Of a DNA stretch of 64,000 nt, positions 1 to 9,306 are shown one piece after another. Each line of letters opens with the position of its first letter. Positions within the stretch are counted from its first letter, which is position 1. The position numbers and the translations under genes are program-made. The stretch comes from Sphingobacteriales bacterium 16-39-50. GTDB lineage: Bacteria; Bacteroidota; Bacteroidia; Sphingobacteriales; Sphingobacteriaceae. Below the pieces are notes generated by a model that worked only from the letters and a program-made list of their open reading frames with translations, was not told the origin of the DNA and made no database searches. The stretch is from NCBI GenBank assembly GCA_002257025.1, contig NCHA01000002.1, forward strand, positions 237,074-301,073, written 5' to 3'.

Positions 1-2
1 AA

Positions 3-1283
3 ATGGCCACAATACCCCCTCTAGCAGAACGGATGAGACCCTTGAGTCTGGATGACTATGTCGGGCAAAGACACCTTGTTGGTAAGGATGCAATTTTACG
101 CCTCGCCATTGAAAGTGGCATGCTGCCTTCCCTGATTCTTTGGGGGCCACCTGGTGTAGGAAAGACAACCCTGGCCTTAATTATTTCTAAGCAATTAAAT
201 CGTCCATTTTTTAGCCTGAGTGCAATAAATTCGGGGGTCAAAGATATTCGGGATGTGATTGAACAGGCCTCCCGTTTAAAGGATGAAAATGAAAACCTGC
301 CAATACTTTTTATAGACGAGATTCACCGTTTTTCAAAATCCCAGCAGGATTCATTACTGGGTGCAGTGGAACGGGGTCTTGTTACTTTAATTGGTGCGAC
401 AACCGAAAACCCATCATTTGAGGTCATTTCAGCACTTTTATCCAGAAGTCAGGTTTATATTCTTCAAAACCTTTCGGAAGAAGATCTGGTAGAATTATTG
501 AATAAAGCAATCAAAGAAGACAGCTATCTGAAAGATAGAAAGATCAGTATCAAAGAACATGAAGCCCTCCTCCGCCTTTCTGGTGGCGATGCACGGAAGC
601 TCCTGAATGTGCTGGAACTGGTAGTCAATGCTGTAAATCAGCAGGATGTGACTATCACCAATGAACTGGTATTGAAACATGTCCAGCAAAATATGGCTAT
701 TTATGATAAAGCCGGAGAACAGCATTATGATATTATTTCTGCTTTTATAAAATCCATCCGCGGAAGCGATCCTAACGCGGCAGTTTACTGGTTGGCACGT
801 ATGATCGCAGGAGGTGAAGATCCTTCATTTATTGCCCGTCGTTTGCTAATTCTGGCATCTGAAGATATCGGAAATGCGAATCCAAATGCGCTGCTGCTTG
901 CCAATAATTGTTTTCAGGCCGTTAATGTAATCGGCTGGCCAGAGTCAAGGATCATCCTCTCACAAACCGTTACATATCTGGCCTCTTCTCCAAAAAGCAA
1001 TGCCAGCTATGAGGCAATCAGTAAAGCCCAGGACTTGGTGGCAAGAACCGGCGACCAGTCGGTGCCACTACACTTAAGAAATGCACCAACCAAACTCATG
1101 AAAAATATAGGTTATGGCAAAGAATACGAATATTCACATGCCTATAAGGATAACTTTTCTGCCCAGGAATACCTTCCTGAAAGTCTCAGCGGTACGCTGT
1201 TATATGATCCGGGTAAAAATGCGGCTGAAGAAAAACTTCGGGAGCGTCTAAGATCCCTGTGGAAGGAAAAGTATAAATATTAG
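3..1283 (+). CDS. rarA: RarA/MgsA-family replication-associated AAA+ ATPase
   Basis: This cytoplasmic AAA+ ATPase acts at stalled replication forks and with single-stranded-DNA-binding protein in the known family. The 426-residue length is normal. Walker A (GPPGVGKTT) lies at residues 48-56, Walker B with the IDEIHRF signature at about 103-110, and the sensor region (GATTENPSFEV) follows. The C-terminal half carries the family's tetramerisation region (GGEDPSFIARRLLILASEDIGNA). The start falls on the third base of the window, but the MRPLSLDDYVGQ opening matches the usual N-terminus, so the gene is probably complete. It heads a same-strand run with the ABC genes. Confidence 0.95.
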   Translation: MATIPPLAERMRPLSLDDYVGQRHLVGKDAILRLAIESGMLPSLILWGPPGVGKTTLALIISKQLNRPFFSLSAINSGVKDIRDVIEQASRLKDENENLPILFIDEIHRFSKSQQDSLLGAVERGLVTLIGATTENPSFEVISALLSRSQVYILQNLSEEDLVELLNKAIKEDSYLKDRKISIKEHEALLRLSGGDARKLLNVLELVVNAVNQQDVTITNELVLKHVQQNMAIYDKAGEQHYDIISAFIKSIRGSDPNAAVYWLARMIAGGEDPSFIARRLLILASEDIGNANPNALLLANNCFQAVNVIGWPESRIILSQTVTYLASSPKSNASYEAISKAQDLVARTGDQSVPLHLRNAPTKLMKNIGYGKEYEYSHAYKDNFSAQEYLPESLSGTLLYDPGKNAAEEKLRERLRSLWKEKYKY

Positions 1284-1311
1284 GTTTGTATTATTTTATT
1301 TAATTTCAAAT

Positions 1312-2787
1312 ATGACTTTAACCTTTCTGATTCACCAGTCAAAAGCGTTCTGGCGGTCAAAAAACACAGGAAAAAGCGTCGTCATGAGAGTGGTGATGGC
1401 AACACTCATTTTGTATCTCCTGCTAAATGTACTTGTTGTTGCCTTTTTCCTTGACCGGATACTGAAGAAGACCAACCCGGGTCAGGATATCCTTTACTCA
1501 TTTAACAGCTATATTCTGTATTATTTTTTAATGGATCTGCTCCTTCGTTTTCAAATGCAGGAATTACCAACACTGAGTGTAAGACCTTATTTGCATCTCA
1601 GAATTAAGAAAAATCAACTCATAAATTATCTTTCATTAACCTCTCTCTGGACTACCTTCAATCTCACCCCGATTTTATTGTCGTTGCCACTGCTCATTAA
1701 AGTAGTTTTACCTGAACATGGGCCTACTCAATTCTGGAGTTTATTGGTTTCCATAATCGGGCTCACGCTTTCAAATCATTTTTTTAGTCTCTGGATTAAA
1801 AGAAAAGTGAATCTGAACGCTATCTGGATGCTGATATTCTTCGGCACATTGATCCTATTCGTTTCACTTGATTTTTACTTTAAACTTTTTTCGATCTCAG
1901 CATTATCTGCCGGATTGTTCAATTCTATACTCAAAAATCCCCTTTATTGTCTAATTTATCTATTGATCGCTCTGGTAGTTTATATAATTAACTACCGCTA
2001 CCTCAAATCAAACCTTTATCTGGAGGAACTTCACACAGCAGATACTTCACATAAATCAAGTACTGAAATACCTTATCTGAACCGGTTTGGAAAAGCAGGG
2101 GATCTGGTAGCCAATGAGTTAAAACTAATACTTAGAAACAAACGTCCCCGCTCAGTTATCACCATGAGTCTGATGTTTATGTTTTACGGTTTGATTTTTT
2201 ATACTAACCCAACCTTTTCGGGATACTCAGGAATCGTATTTTGTGGGATGTTCATGACAGGCATTTTCATAATCAATTATGGGCAGTTTATGTTCAGCTG
2301 GCAAAGCGCGCATTTCGATGGGATTTTGGTAAGCAAAGTCAGTGCTATGGATTTTTTCAGATCAAAATTTCTGTTATTCACTTTCTTCTCATCCATATGT
2401 TTTTTATTAACTATCCCATATGTATACTTCGGATGGAAAGTTCTGATCGTGCATTTCATTATGTTCATATGGAATCTGGGAGTAAATACTTTACTGGTAC
2501 TTTACTTTGCTAACCAAAACTATCGCAGAATTGATTTGAGCAAGGGGGCCACCTTTAACTGGGAGGGTGTTGGAGCATCCCAATGGATACTTAGTATCCC
2601 TCTTTTACTTGCTCCATTTGTAATTTATTACCCGCTAAATCTATTGGGTTATCCGGAAGCTGGCCTGGCTTTGATTGCAGTAATCGGCCTCATATTTATG
2701 ATTAGCCGTGAGTTCTGGCTTAACAAACTGGTAAAAAGATTTCAGGAAAAAAGATATTTAATAGCAGAAGGTTTTAGAAATAAATAA
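1312..2787 (+). CDS. DUF5687-family ABC transporter permease
   Basis: A 491-residue polytopic membrane protein with roughly ten to twelve hydrophobic helices and a charged cytoplasmic loop around residues 235-280. The family is specific to Bacteroidota and is annotated as ABC-type permease. The gene starts 28 bp after rarA and ends one base before the ATP-binding protein gene begins, so the two should be translated together and form one transporter. The transported substrate cannot be read from the sequence. The DUF5687 call rests on overall appearance and the paired ATPase. Confidence 0.8.
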   Translation: MTLTFLIHQSKAFWRSKNTGKSVVMRVVMATLILYLLLNVLVVAFFLDRILKKTNPGQDILYSFNSYILYYFLMDLLLRFQMQELPTLSVRPYLHLRIKKNQLINYLSLTSLWTTFNLTPILLSLPLLIKVVLPEHGPTQFWSLLVSIIGLTLSNHFFSLWIKRKVNLNAIWMLIFFGTLILFVSLDFYFKLFSISALSAGLFNSILKNPLYCLIYLLIALVVYIINYRYLKSNLYLEELHTADTSHKSSTEIPYLNRFGKAGDLVANELKLILRNKRPRSVITMSLMFMFYGLIFYTNPTFSGYSGIVFCGMFMTGIFIINYGQFMFSWQSAHFDGILVSKVSAMDFFRSKFLLFTFFSSICFLLTIPYVYFGWKVLIVHFIMFIWNLGVNTLLVLYFANQNYRRIDLSKGATFNWEGVGASQWILSIPLLLAPFVIYYPLNLLGYPEAGLALIAVIGLIFMISREFWLNKLVKRFQEKRYLIAEGFRNK

Positions 2788-2788
2788 T

Positions 2789-3490
2789 ATGATCGGGATA
2801 AGTAATTTAAAAAAGAAATATAACGGAGTAACGGTTGTCAATATCCCTGAATTAATCATTAAAAGAGGAGAAACAATCGGCTTGGTAGGAAATAATGGTG
2901 CAGGTAAAACCACCCTCTTCCGCATGATGCTGGATCTGATCAGGCCAGACTCAGGAGAAGTGCTTTCAGATGAAAAAAATGTCGCTGAAAGCGAAGCCTG
3001 GAAAGATTACACAGCCTCTTACCTCGATGAAGGTTTCTTGATTGACTACCTGACACCTGAGGAATATTTTCACTTCATAGGTGGCCTTCACAATAAAAGC
3101 AAAGCTCAGGTTGACTCTGAACTTCCTGCTTTTTCAGAATTTTTCAATGGCGAGATCTTAAAGAAGGGCAAATATATCCGCGACCTTTCTAAAGGTAATC
3201 AGACTAAAGTTGGGGTTGCTGCCTGTATGATTCAGAATCCGCAAATACTGATGCTAGACGAACCATTTGCCAATATCGATCCAAGTACTCAGATCCGTTT
3301 GAAGAATATGGTTAAAGATATCAGCAGGGAGAAGCATATTACAACTATCATTTCCAGCCACGACCTCAATCATGTTACAGATGTGTGTGAACGCATTTTG
3401 TTAATGGAAAAAGGGAAAATTATCAAAGATATTGCCACCACTTCAAATACCCTGCAGGAACTGGAGCAATATTTTTCGGTTTTATCCTAA
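2789..3490 (+). CDS. ABC transporter ATP-binding protein
   Basis: This 233-residue ATPase energises the DUF5687 permease encoded immediately upstream. Walker A is GNNGAGKTT at residues 34-42, the signature is a variant LSKGN rather than LSGGQ, Walker B is ILMLDEPFANIDP, and the switch histidine lies in IISSHDLNHV. The ATG follows the permease stop by one base, which indicates translational coupling. The organisation resembles bacteriocin- or gliding-type ABC-2 exporters, but the cargo is unknown. Confidence 0.93.
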   Translation: MIGISNLKKKYNGVTVVNIPELIIKRGETIGLVGNNGAGKTTLFRMMLDLIRPDSGEVLSDEKNVAESEAWKDYTASYLDEGFLIDYLTPEEYFHFIGGLHNKSKAQVDSELPAFSEFFNGEILKKGKYIRDLSKGNQTKVGVAACMIQNPQILMLDEPFANIDPSTQIRLKNMVKDISREKHITTIISSHDLNHVTDVCERILLMEKGKIIKDIATTSNTLQELEQYFSVLS

Positions 3491-3517
3491 GCATATTTAA
3501 AACGTTAATTAACCTAT

Positions 3518-4303
3518 ATGAATTTAGATTTGACCAGAAAAAGAGCACTTGTCTGCGGCAGCACCCAGGGAATTGGCAGATCCAGTGCCAAGGAACTTGC
3601 CTTACTAGGTGCCAGCATCACACTCCTGGCCCGAAATGAAGATAAACTTAAAGAAGTTCTCCAGGGTCTGTCAACAGATCAGAATCAAAAGCACCATTAT
3701 CTGGTTGCTGATTTCAGTGACCCAGATCAATTGAAACTCATCGTTAATGAGTATGTACTTAATAATCAAATTGATATATTAATTAATAATACCGGTGGTC
3801 CGGCTGGAGGGAAGGCCATCGATGCCCGGACAGATGAATTTATAAATGCCTTTAATATGCATCTGATCTGTAATCAGATTCTGGTACAGGCTGTTTCGCC
3901 CGCAATGCAGAAGAATAATTTCGGACGCATCATCAATATTATTTCAACCTCAGTTAAAACACCCTTGAAGGGGTTGGGAGTATCCAATACTATTCGGGGA
4001 GCAGTAGCAAGCTGGGCCAAAACACTGGCATTAGAGCTTGGTCCATTTGGTATTACAGTGAATAATGTCTTACCCGGTTTTACGATGACTGGCAGACTGG
4101 AATCCCTCATTTCAACAATCGCCGAACGCGAAAACAAAAGTAAAGAAGCGGTTATGAAGGATATGATCAGTACCATACCCGCCGGCCGGATAGCCGATTC
4201 GCATGAAGTGGCAGCAGCCATTGCATTTTTAGCCAGCCCGGCTGCATCCTATATCAATGGCATCAATTTACCCGTCGATGGAGGTAAAACACCTGCATTG
4301 TAA
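3518..4303 (+). CDS. Atypical short-chain dehydrogenase (BKR-like, catalytic Tyr and Lys replaced)
   Basis: A 261-residue Rossmann-fold protein of the SDR family. The cofactor loop is GSTQGIG at residues 14-20 and the structural motif is NNTGG at 90-94 in place of NNAG. The usual YxxxK active site reads SNTIR at 156-160, so the tyrosine is serine and the lysine is arginine. A BKR-like SDR subgroup lacking the canonical tetrad is known, so it may bind a ligand or use another mechanism rather than act as a ketoreductase. It lies 27 bp after the ABC gene and 19 bp before the lactonase, probably in the same transcript. Confidence 0.88.
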   Translation: MNLDLTRKRALVCGSTQGIGRSSAKELALLGASITLLARNEDKLKEVLQGLSTDQNQKHHYLVADFSDPDQLKLIVNEYVLNNQIDILINNTGGPAGGKAIDARTDEFINAFNMHLICNQILVQAVSPAMQKNNFGRIINIISTSVKTPLKGLGVSNTIRGAVASWAKTLALELGPFGITVNNVLPGFTMTGRLESLISTIAERENKSKEAVMKDMISTIPAGRIADSHEVAAAIAFLASPAASYINGINLPVDGGKTPAL

Positions 4304-4322
4304 ACCATAAATTATAAGCAAT

Positions 4323-5231
4323 ATGAGATATTTAATCCTAACCATGCTCTTTCCGCTTTCAATCTGGAATTTAAGCGCTTCAAATTTAAAAAAGCCTCAA
4401 GATGAGAAGTCAGGCATCATTGCTGAAAATGCAAAACCTGTGTTGATCTCAGATCAGTTCAAATTTACTGAGGGACCAGCAGTGGATAAAAACGGGGATG
4501 TTTTCTTCACTGATATCGTTGAGGGAAAGATCTGGAAATATAGTACAGAAGGCGAGTTAAGCCTTTTTATGGATAAAACAGGGCACTCCGACGGAATGTA
4601 TTTCGATAAAAAGGGAAATCTGATCACTGCAGCTGATGAAAAAAATGAAATCTGGCAGATCAGTCCCGATAAAAAAGTAAAAGTATTACTTGATAATTTT
4701 GAAGGTAAAAAATTTAATGGCCCAAATGATCTCTGGATTGATGCCAAAGGTGGAATATTTTTTACTGACCCTTATTACCAACGACCGTATTGGGAACGAA
4801 AAAAGCCTGATCTGAGTAATCAAAGTGTGTACTACTTTCCTAAAGGATCGAAGACAGCATTTGTTGTTGACAGCAATTTTGTAAGACCTAACGGAATAAT
4901 AGGATCAGCAGATGGAAAAAACCTGTTTGTTGCTGATATAGGTGATAAAAAAACCTATAAATATGATATTGGTAAGAAAGGGAAATTATATAACAGGCGC
5001 CTGTTTACCGATATGGGTTCAGACGGAATGACTTTGGACAATCGGGGAAATCTATATCTGACCGGCAGGGGCGGTGTAACGGTTTTTAATCCTGAAGGTA
5101 AAAAAATTGAGCATATTGCAATTCCTGCATCAACCGCAAATGTTTGTTTTGGAGGTAAAAACAGAGATATTTTGTTCATTACTGCCAGTAAAGCAGTTTA
5201 TACCCTAAAAATGAACGTAAGAGGAATTTAG
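4323..5231 (+). CDS. Secreted SMP-30/gluconolactonase-family protein
   Basis: A 302-residue six-bladed beta-propeller protein that by family would hydrolyse a sugar lactone or similar ester using a divalent metal. Residues 1-19 form a signal peptide, so it should be periplasmic. The family's metal-binding acidic position is seen at Glu50 (FTEGPAVDKNGDVFFTD), with the asparagine motifs FNGPNDLW and RPNGI further on. It is the last gene of the rightward run and stops just before a hairpin shared with the converging DUF1573 gene. The natural substrate is unknown. Confidence 0.9.
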   Translation: MRYLILTMLFPLSIWNLSASNLKKPQDEKSGIIAENAKPVLISDQFKFTEGPAVDKNGDVFFTDIVEGKIWKYSTEGELSLFMDKTGHSDGMYFDKKGNLITAADEKNEIWQISPDKKVKVLLDNFEGKKFNGPNDLWIDAKGGIFFTDPYYQRPYWERKKPDLSNQSVYYFPKGSKTAFVVDSNFVRPNGIIGSADGKNLFVADIGDKKTYKYDIGKKGKLYNRRLFTDMGSDGMTLDNRGNLYLTGRGGVTVFNPEGKKIEHIAIPASTANVCFGGKNRDILFITASKAVYTLKMNVRGI

Positions 5232-5235
5232 GATC

Positions 5236-5279
5236 ACAAAAAAAGACCTGCGAAAATTTAATCACAGGTCTTATTTCTA
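5236..5279. terminator. Bidirectional intrinsic terminator between lactonase and DUF1573 genes
   Basis: An 8-bp perfect stem (AAGACCTG at 5243-5250, CAGGTCTT at 5265-5272) encloses a 14-nt A/T-rich loop. It is preceded by an A-run and followed by TTATTTCT. It sits between two converging genes and can serve both strands. Confidence 0.75.
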
Positions 5280-5289
5280 AAGATTGAAA

Positions 5290-5682
5290 TTACTCTGCGG
5301 AAGCAGCAACAACCTCGCCTTTAATGTAAATCACTTTTATTGGAGTCTTGGCATTCGACCTGATGGTAAGGCCTTTACTGAATGGAGCAAGTGCCGCTGC
5401 ATTATAAGTAACAGTAATTGTTCCTGATTTACCTTTCAACACCGGGGTATTGGTATATTTAGGTACAGTACAGCCACAAACACTTTCAATATTACTTATA
5501 ATTAAAGGCTCATCACCTGTATTTGTAAATTTGAATTCAACACTTACCGGCTTACCCTGAGGGATTTTGCCAAAATCATGCGTTTCTTTTTCGAATTTAA
5601 ATTCAGCTTTTTCGACAACATTAAATGCTGTTACGGCTGCAAATAAAAATACAACGCTGCAAAGAATGATTAATTTTTTCAT
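5290..5682 (-). CDS. Secreted DUF1573-family protein
   Basis: A 130-residue exported protein with a signal peptide at about residues 1-20 followed by one immunoglobulin-like DUF1573 domain. The hallmark motifs HDFGKIPQG, FTNTGDEPL and CGCT (about residues 70-73) are all present. The family is abundant in Bacteroidota and is usually inferred to be a periplasmic binding or structural domain; no enzymatic role is known. It stands alone, converging on the lactonase gene. Confidence 0.9.
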   Translation of the reverse strand: MKKLIILCSVVFLFAAVTAFNVVEKAEFKFEKETHDFGKIPQGKPVSVEFKFTNTGDEPLIISNIESVCGCTVPKYTNTPVLKGKSGTITVTYNAAALAPFSKGLTIRSNAKTPIKVIYIKGEVVAASAE

Positions 5683-5956
5683 AATGGTTAAACAGTTTTT
5701 TTATAATTGTTTGTCAATCAAACAGACCCTGATCACTTTGAAATCTCAAGCCTGCTAATCAAAAATAATAAATTACCCGGTTTGAATTTGAAATATTGCC
5801 AATTGTTATTCAAATGTTACCTGAAATATGACCCTGGGTTCATAAACAGCAACATCAGACAATTTTAAGCATTAAAAATGCAAACCTGCCTTAACAATAA
5901 CAATTTCCGTTCCACAAAAATAATATCAAGCCATTAAAGAATATCTTCTTAATGCA

Positions 5957-6217
5957 TTAATACCTCTTGTCCGGTTTTTTATCTTCAGAAACCCTGACGC
6001 CTATAGTACGACCGTATAATTCGGTACCATCAAGGGCATCAATAGCCTGCTGACCTGCTTCATCATCTGCCATCTCTACAAAACCAAAGCCTTTGCTCCG
6101 TCCGCTTTGTTTGTCAATGATCAGTTTTACAGAGGTAAGTTCACCGTATTTTTCAAAAATTTCTCTAAGCTCTCTTTCATCTACTTTAAAAGGAAGTCCT
6201 CCAACGAAAATATTCAT
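5957..6217 (-). CDS. RRM-domain RNA-binding protein
   Basis: An 86-residue protein that is almost entirely one RNA recognition motif. RNP2 is IFVGGLPF near the N-terminus and RNP1 is KGFGFVEM at about residues 43-50, with the aromatic residues used for RNA stacking conserved. Such glycine-type single-RRM proteins are common in Bacteroidota and cyanobacteria, often linked to cold shock or post-transcriptional control. It lies 24 bp downstream of the NlpC/P60 gene on the same strand and may share its transcript. Confidence 0.93.
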   Translation of the reverse strand: MNIFVGGLPFKVDERELREIFEKYGELTSVKLIIDKQSGRSKGFGFVEMADDEAGQQAIDALDGTELYGRTIGVRVSEDKKPDKRY

Positions 6218-6241
6218 ATGCTTTTTTTGATTAGTTTATAA

Positions 6242-7465
6242 TTATTGGTTAATTATCCTCTGATAATAAGGATGTTTATTTACACGTGTAACTTCAGGGT
6301 CACCGATTGCTGTAAGCATCCGGCGGGCACCAACCATCGTTCTTGATTGAAAATCATCATAATTTTTAGCGCCCTTAATCATGCTATTTATCCGCACTAA
6401 TCCTGCAGCCTGAATAAATTCACCGTTGCCAATATAAATAGCTGTATGTGTTACACGTTTTGTTTTTTTATTGGCAGCGAAAAATAACAAATCACCCGCC
6501 TTCAGTGTTTTCAAGGATTTTGCAATATTCACTGAGTCATCCTCATGTATATCTAATTTCTCGCCAACCAATGCCTGTTGTGAGGCATCCCTTGGAATTA
6601 CTATCCCATTCAGAAAATAACTCGTTTTTGTGAAACCGCTGCAATCCATACCTTTAACTGAAGTACCACCCCATAGATACGGAATGCCTAGAAAATTACG
6701 GGCAGTTCTCAGAATCTGGTCAGCACCAGGATCAGGAAGATACTTCCATTGATCAAATGAACGGGCCCTTTTTACAGAAATGTAAGCGATCCTTTTATCC
6801 GGAAACGAAATTTTATAAAACCCGTTCGACTCAGAAATTAACTGCATGATATTGCCTGCAACAAGATCAGAAACTGGCAGAGATGCTTCAGATGCCTCTG
6901 AATAGGCCTGTCCGTATAAATCAGTATAAATAACTTTTTCTGCTGTTTGCCAATTTTCAAATTCAGCTTTAGTCATCAGGCTTACCCCGGCTGACTCCGT
7001 CCAGGAAAGATAATTATCGGGTGTGCGCACAAAATAGTGCCCTCTTTCCTTCTTCAAGACTTTTAGTGGAGTTCCCAAACCAGCCTGAGTGGCCATTTCA
7101 GCAGCATGATCAGGACCATACCTAGTATTTATGACTGATAAATTTGCAATGCCGTAAATCTTTTCCCCAAGATCCCCGGAAGGAAGAACCTCCTCATTGA
7201 TCTGAACGGACAGATTTTCGGAACTCAGTAAAGCCTTTAGTTCAGTTGCAGCTTCCTGTCTGCTAAGCTCGAGTTTGTACGTTAATGGTGCTGTAGTTTG
7301 CTGTTTTAATTGATAATATTCTACTCTCATATCGGGAGCGTACTTCTTTTGCACGATGCCTGACAATTCATTTACCCGCTTAATTACAGAAGAATCAGGC
7401 TGTGCTGCCTCAGAATAGCTAATAACAAATAAAACAAAACCAAGAAAAGAAAAAAACTTCTTCAT
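6242..7465 (-). CDS. Secreted NlpC/P60 cell-wall endopeptidase
   Basis: A C40-family peptidase of 407 residues that should cleave peptidoglycan stem peptides in the periplasm. The ATG at 7465 begins the signal peptide MKKFFSFLGFVLFV; the in-frame TTG 12 bases upstream is less likely. Residues about 110-235 look like two SH3-like wall-binding domains. The catalytic cysteine is Cys275 in GMDCSGF and the histidine is His340 in THTAIYIG. The protein ends with a basic tail. It precedes the RRM gene on the same strand. Confidence 0.93.
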   Translation of the reverse strand: MKKFFSFLGFVLFVISYSEAAQPDSSVIKRVNELSGIVQKKYAPDMRVEYYQLKQQTTAPLTYKLELSRQEAATELKALLSSENLSVQINEEVLPSGDLGEKIYGIANLSVINTRYGPDHAAEMATQAGLGTPLKVLKKERGHYFVRTPDNYLSWTESAGVSLMTKAEFENWQTAEKVIYTDLYGQAYSEASEASLPVSDLVAGNIMQLISESNGFYKISFPDKRIAYISVKRARSFDQWKYLPDPGADQILRTARNFLGIPYLWGGTSVKGMDCSGFTKTSYFLNGIVIPRDASQQALVGEKLDIHEDDSVNIAKSLKTLKAGDLLFFAANKKTKRVTHTAIYIGNGEFIQAAGLVRINSMIKGAKNYDDFQSRTMVGARRMLTAIGDPEVTRVNKHPYYQRIINQ

Positions 7466-7655
7466 ATAATTCAACAAACGGGAAATGCGGAGGGGAAATC
7501 AAATCTCCTGCACTCCTTTTTAATTGGTTAACGCATAAATTTAAGCAAAGAATATGAAAGATGTATAAAAAATCGGGAAAGGGGATTTTTTATACACTGG
7601 ACTTTCTGCAATACTTTTTATCGTCCATTTCAAATCTCATATATACAAGAAACCC

Positions 7656-8483
7656 TCAGGATTGAATAAGTCTGTCCAGCAGGTTTGGGAATCTATATGA
7701 AAAACCCAATTCCTTTTCTACCCTTTCACTCTCTACAATTTTCCAGTTTAGCTTCTCGGGAATAAAATCCGGTTCTGTCAGCTTTTCAAGTCTGGCTGCA
7801 AGAGTATAAAATTCTTCTTTTGTGGGATGCGATGGAGTAGATCCGATGTAAATCCCTTTGGCGGTATCCGAATCGATTAGGGTATTAATCAGGGCAATGA
7901 CCTCTTCCTGATGAATCATATTAACCGGCGCAAATCCATTGGGGACATTGGTTTTCCCAGCAAAAAATCTTCCCGGGGATCTCCCAGGGCCAAATAATCC
8001 GGCCAGCCTTAATACTATTACTTGTATTGGAAGTGCCAGCAGGCTTTTTTCAATTTCTGCAATTACTTTTCCTGATGTAGTTTGAGGCGAGATTTCAGAA
8101 CTTTCTGTTAATAAACTATTACTGTCAGAATAAACAGATGTCGAACTGATAAAGATTAGTTTGGAAATGCTGCTTCCGGGTATTTGCGAAGTAAGAGTCT
8201 CACCCATTCTTTTATAATTGTCAGGCCCGTCAACATTCCTTCTTCCGGGAGGGATAGAAATAATTAGAATATCCCCATCTAAATGTTCCGTCAGATCAGG
8301 TTTAGGATGAGATTGATCAAATTGTACTAAAATTGGGTCAATCCCTGATGCTTTTAACACTGGTATTTTTTCGGGACTTGTTGTGCTTCCTTTTACATTA
8401 AATCCTCGTGAAATTAAGTCCAGAGCCAAGGGAAAGCCCAGCCAGCCGCATCCCAATAAATTTATTACTTTCTTATTTTTCAT
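7656..8483 (-). CDS. NAD(P)-binding SDR/epimerase-like protein (YeeZ type)
   Basis: A 275-residue extended-SDR-like protein with an N-terminal nucleotide-binding loop GCGWLG at residues 11-16. The middle segment has FISSTSVY and later LRLAGLFGPGR, both typical of atypical epimerase/YeeZ relatives. The active-site YxxxK is not evident, so the reaction is unknown. It is transcribed away from the OmpA lipoprotein gene across a roughly 90-bp divergent gap, and ends before a gene-free stretch of about 190 bp. Confidence 0.82.
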   Translation of the reverse strand: MKNKKVINLLGCGWLGFPLALDLISRGFNVKGSTTSPEKIPVLKASGIDPILVQFDQSHPKPDLTEHLDGDILIISIPPGRRNVDGPDNYKRMGETLTSQIPGSSISKLIFISSTSVYSDSNSLLTESSEISPQTTSGKVIAEIEKSLLALPIQVIVLRLAGLFGPGRSPGRFFAGKTNVPNGFAPVNMIHQEEVIALINTLIDSDTAKGIYIGSTPSHPTKEEFYTLAARLEKLTEPDFIPEKLNWKIVESERVEKELGFSYRFPNLLDRLIQS

Positions 8484-8574
8484 GTATATTTAATATAAAA
8501 GTACAGCTTAAAAACTAAATCCATTTTTGGCACTTGGTTTGAATATATCTCGAAAGAAACTAAAAAAAATAATC

Positions 8575-9255
8575 ATGAAAAATACAAAGATTAAAATAGC
8601 AACACTTGGATTAGCAATTGCCGCTTCTGCAATGTTATTTCAAAGTTGTGCTACCGCTACCAAAACACAAAAAGGCGCCGTCATTGGTGCAGCTGCAGGT
8701 GGTACACTTGGTGCAATTATTGGTAAAAAAGCAGGTAACACTGCAGTTGGTGCAATTTTGGGCGGTGCAATCGGTGGCACTGCAGGTGCAATAATTGGCC
8801 GTAAGATGGATCGTCAGGCAGAAGAGATCAAAAACACGGTTCCAAATGCAGAGGTTATTCGTGAGGGTGAAGGTATCATCGTGAAATTTGATTCAGGTAT
8901 TTTGTTTGATGTTAATCAGTATGCACTTAAAACAGCAGCACGTACAAACATCGAAAACCTGGCAACCTCATTGAAAAACAACCCTGAAACAACAATTTTG
9001 GTAGTTGGGCACACTGATTCAAGTGGTTCAGATGAATATAACAGACGTTTGTCAGAACGACGTGCTGAATCTGTTAAAGCATATGCCTTAAGTCAGGGTA
9101 TCAGTTCTAACCGTTTAACAACAGAAGGAAGAGGCGAAAGTGAGCCAATTGCTGATAATGCAACTGTTGATGGTAAAGCTCAAAATCGTCGTGTAGAGAT
9201 TGTGATCGTTGCTAACGAGACCATGAAACAAGAAGCTAAAACAAGCGCACAATAA
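8575..9255 (+). CDS. OmpA-family outer-membrane lipoprotein with glycine zipper
   Basis: A 226-residue lipoprotein anchoring the outer membrane to peptidoglycan. The ATG at 8575 gives a lipoprotein signal ending LFQSC, with the lipidated residue Cys25; the in-frame start at 8527 would displace this signal and is rejected. Residues about 33-80 are a glycine-zipper segment rich in GAxxGG. Residues about 100-215 form the OmpA C-terminal domain with the peptidoglycan-binding motif GHTDSSG and NRRVEIVI. A strong palindromic terminator follows. Confidence 0.95.
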   Translation: MKNTKIKIATLGLAIAASAMLFQSCATATKTQKGAVIGAAAGGTLGAIIGKKAGNTAVGAILGGAIGGTAGAIIGRKMDRQAEEIKNTVPNAEVIREGEGIIVKFDSGILFDVNQYALKTAARTNIENLATSLKNNPETTILVVGHTDSSGSDEYNRRLSERRAESVKAYALSQGISSNRLTTEGRGESEPIADNATVDGKAQNRRVEIVIVANETMKQEAKTSAQ

Positions 9256-9270
9256 TTAAAATAAAAATTT

Positions 9271-9306
9271 AAAAGCCCTCATCAGTCGCGACTGATGAGG
9301 GCTTTT
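9271..9306. terminator. Perfect palindromic bidirectional terminator
   Basis: A 36-bp perfect palindrome with arms beginning AAAAGCCCTCATCAG, flanked by A and T runs. It ends the OmpA gene and also serves the operon converging from the right, whose last stop codon begins at 9308 inside the distal arm's tail. Confidence 0.9.
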
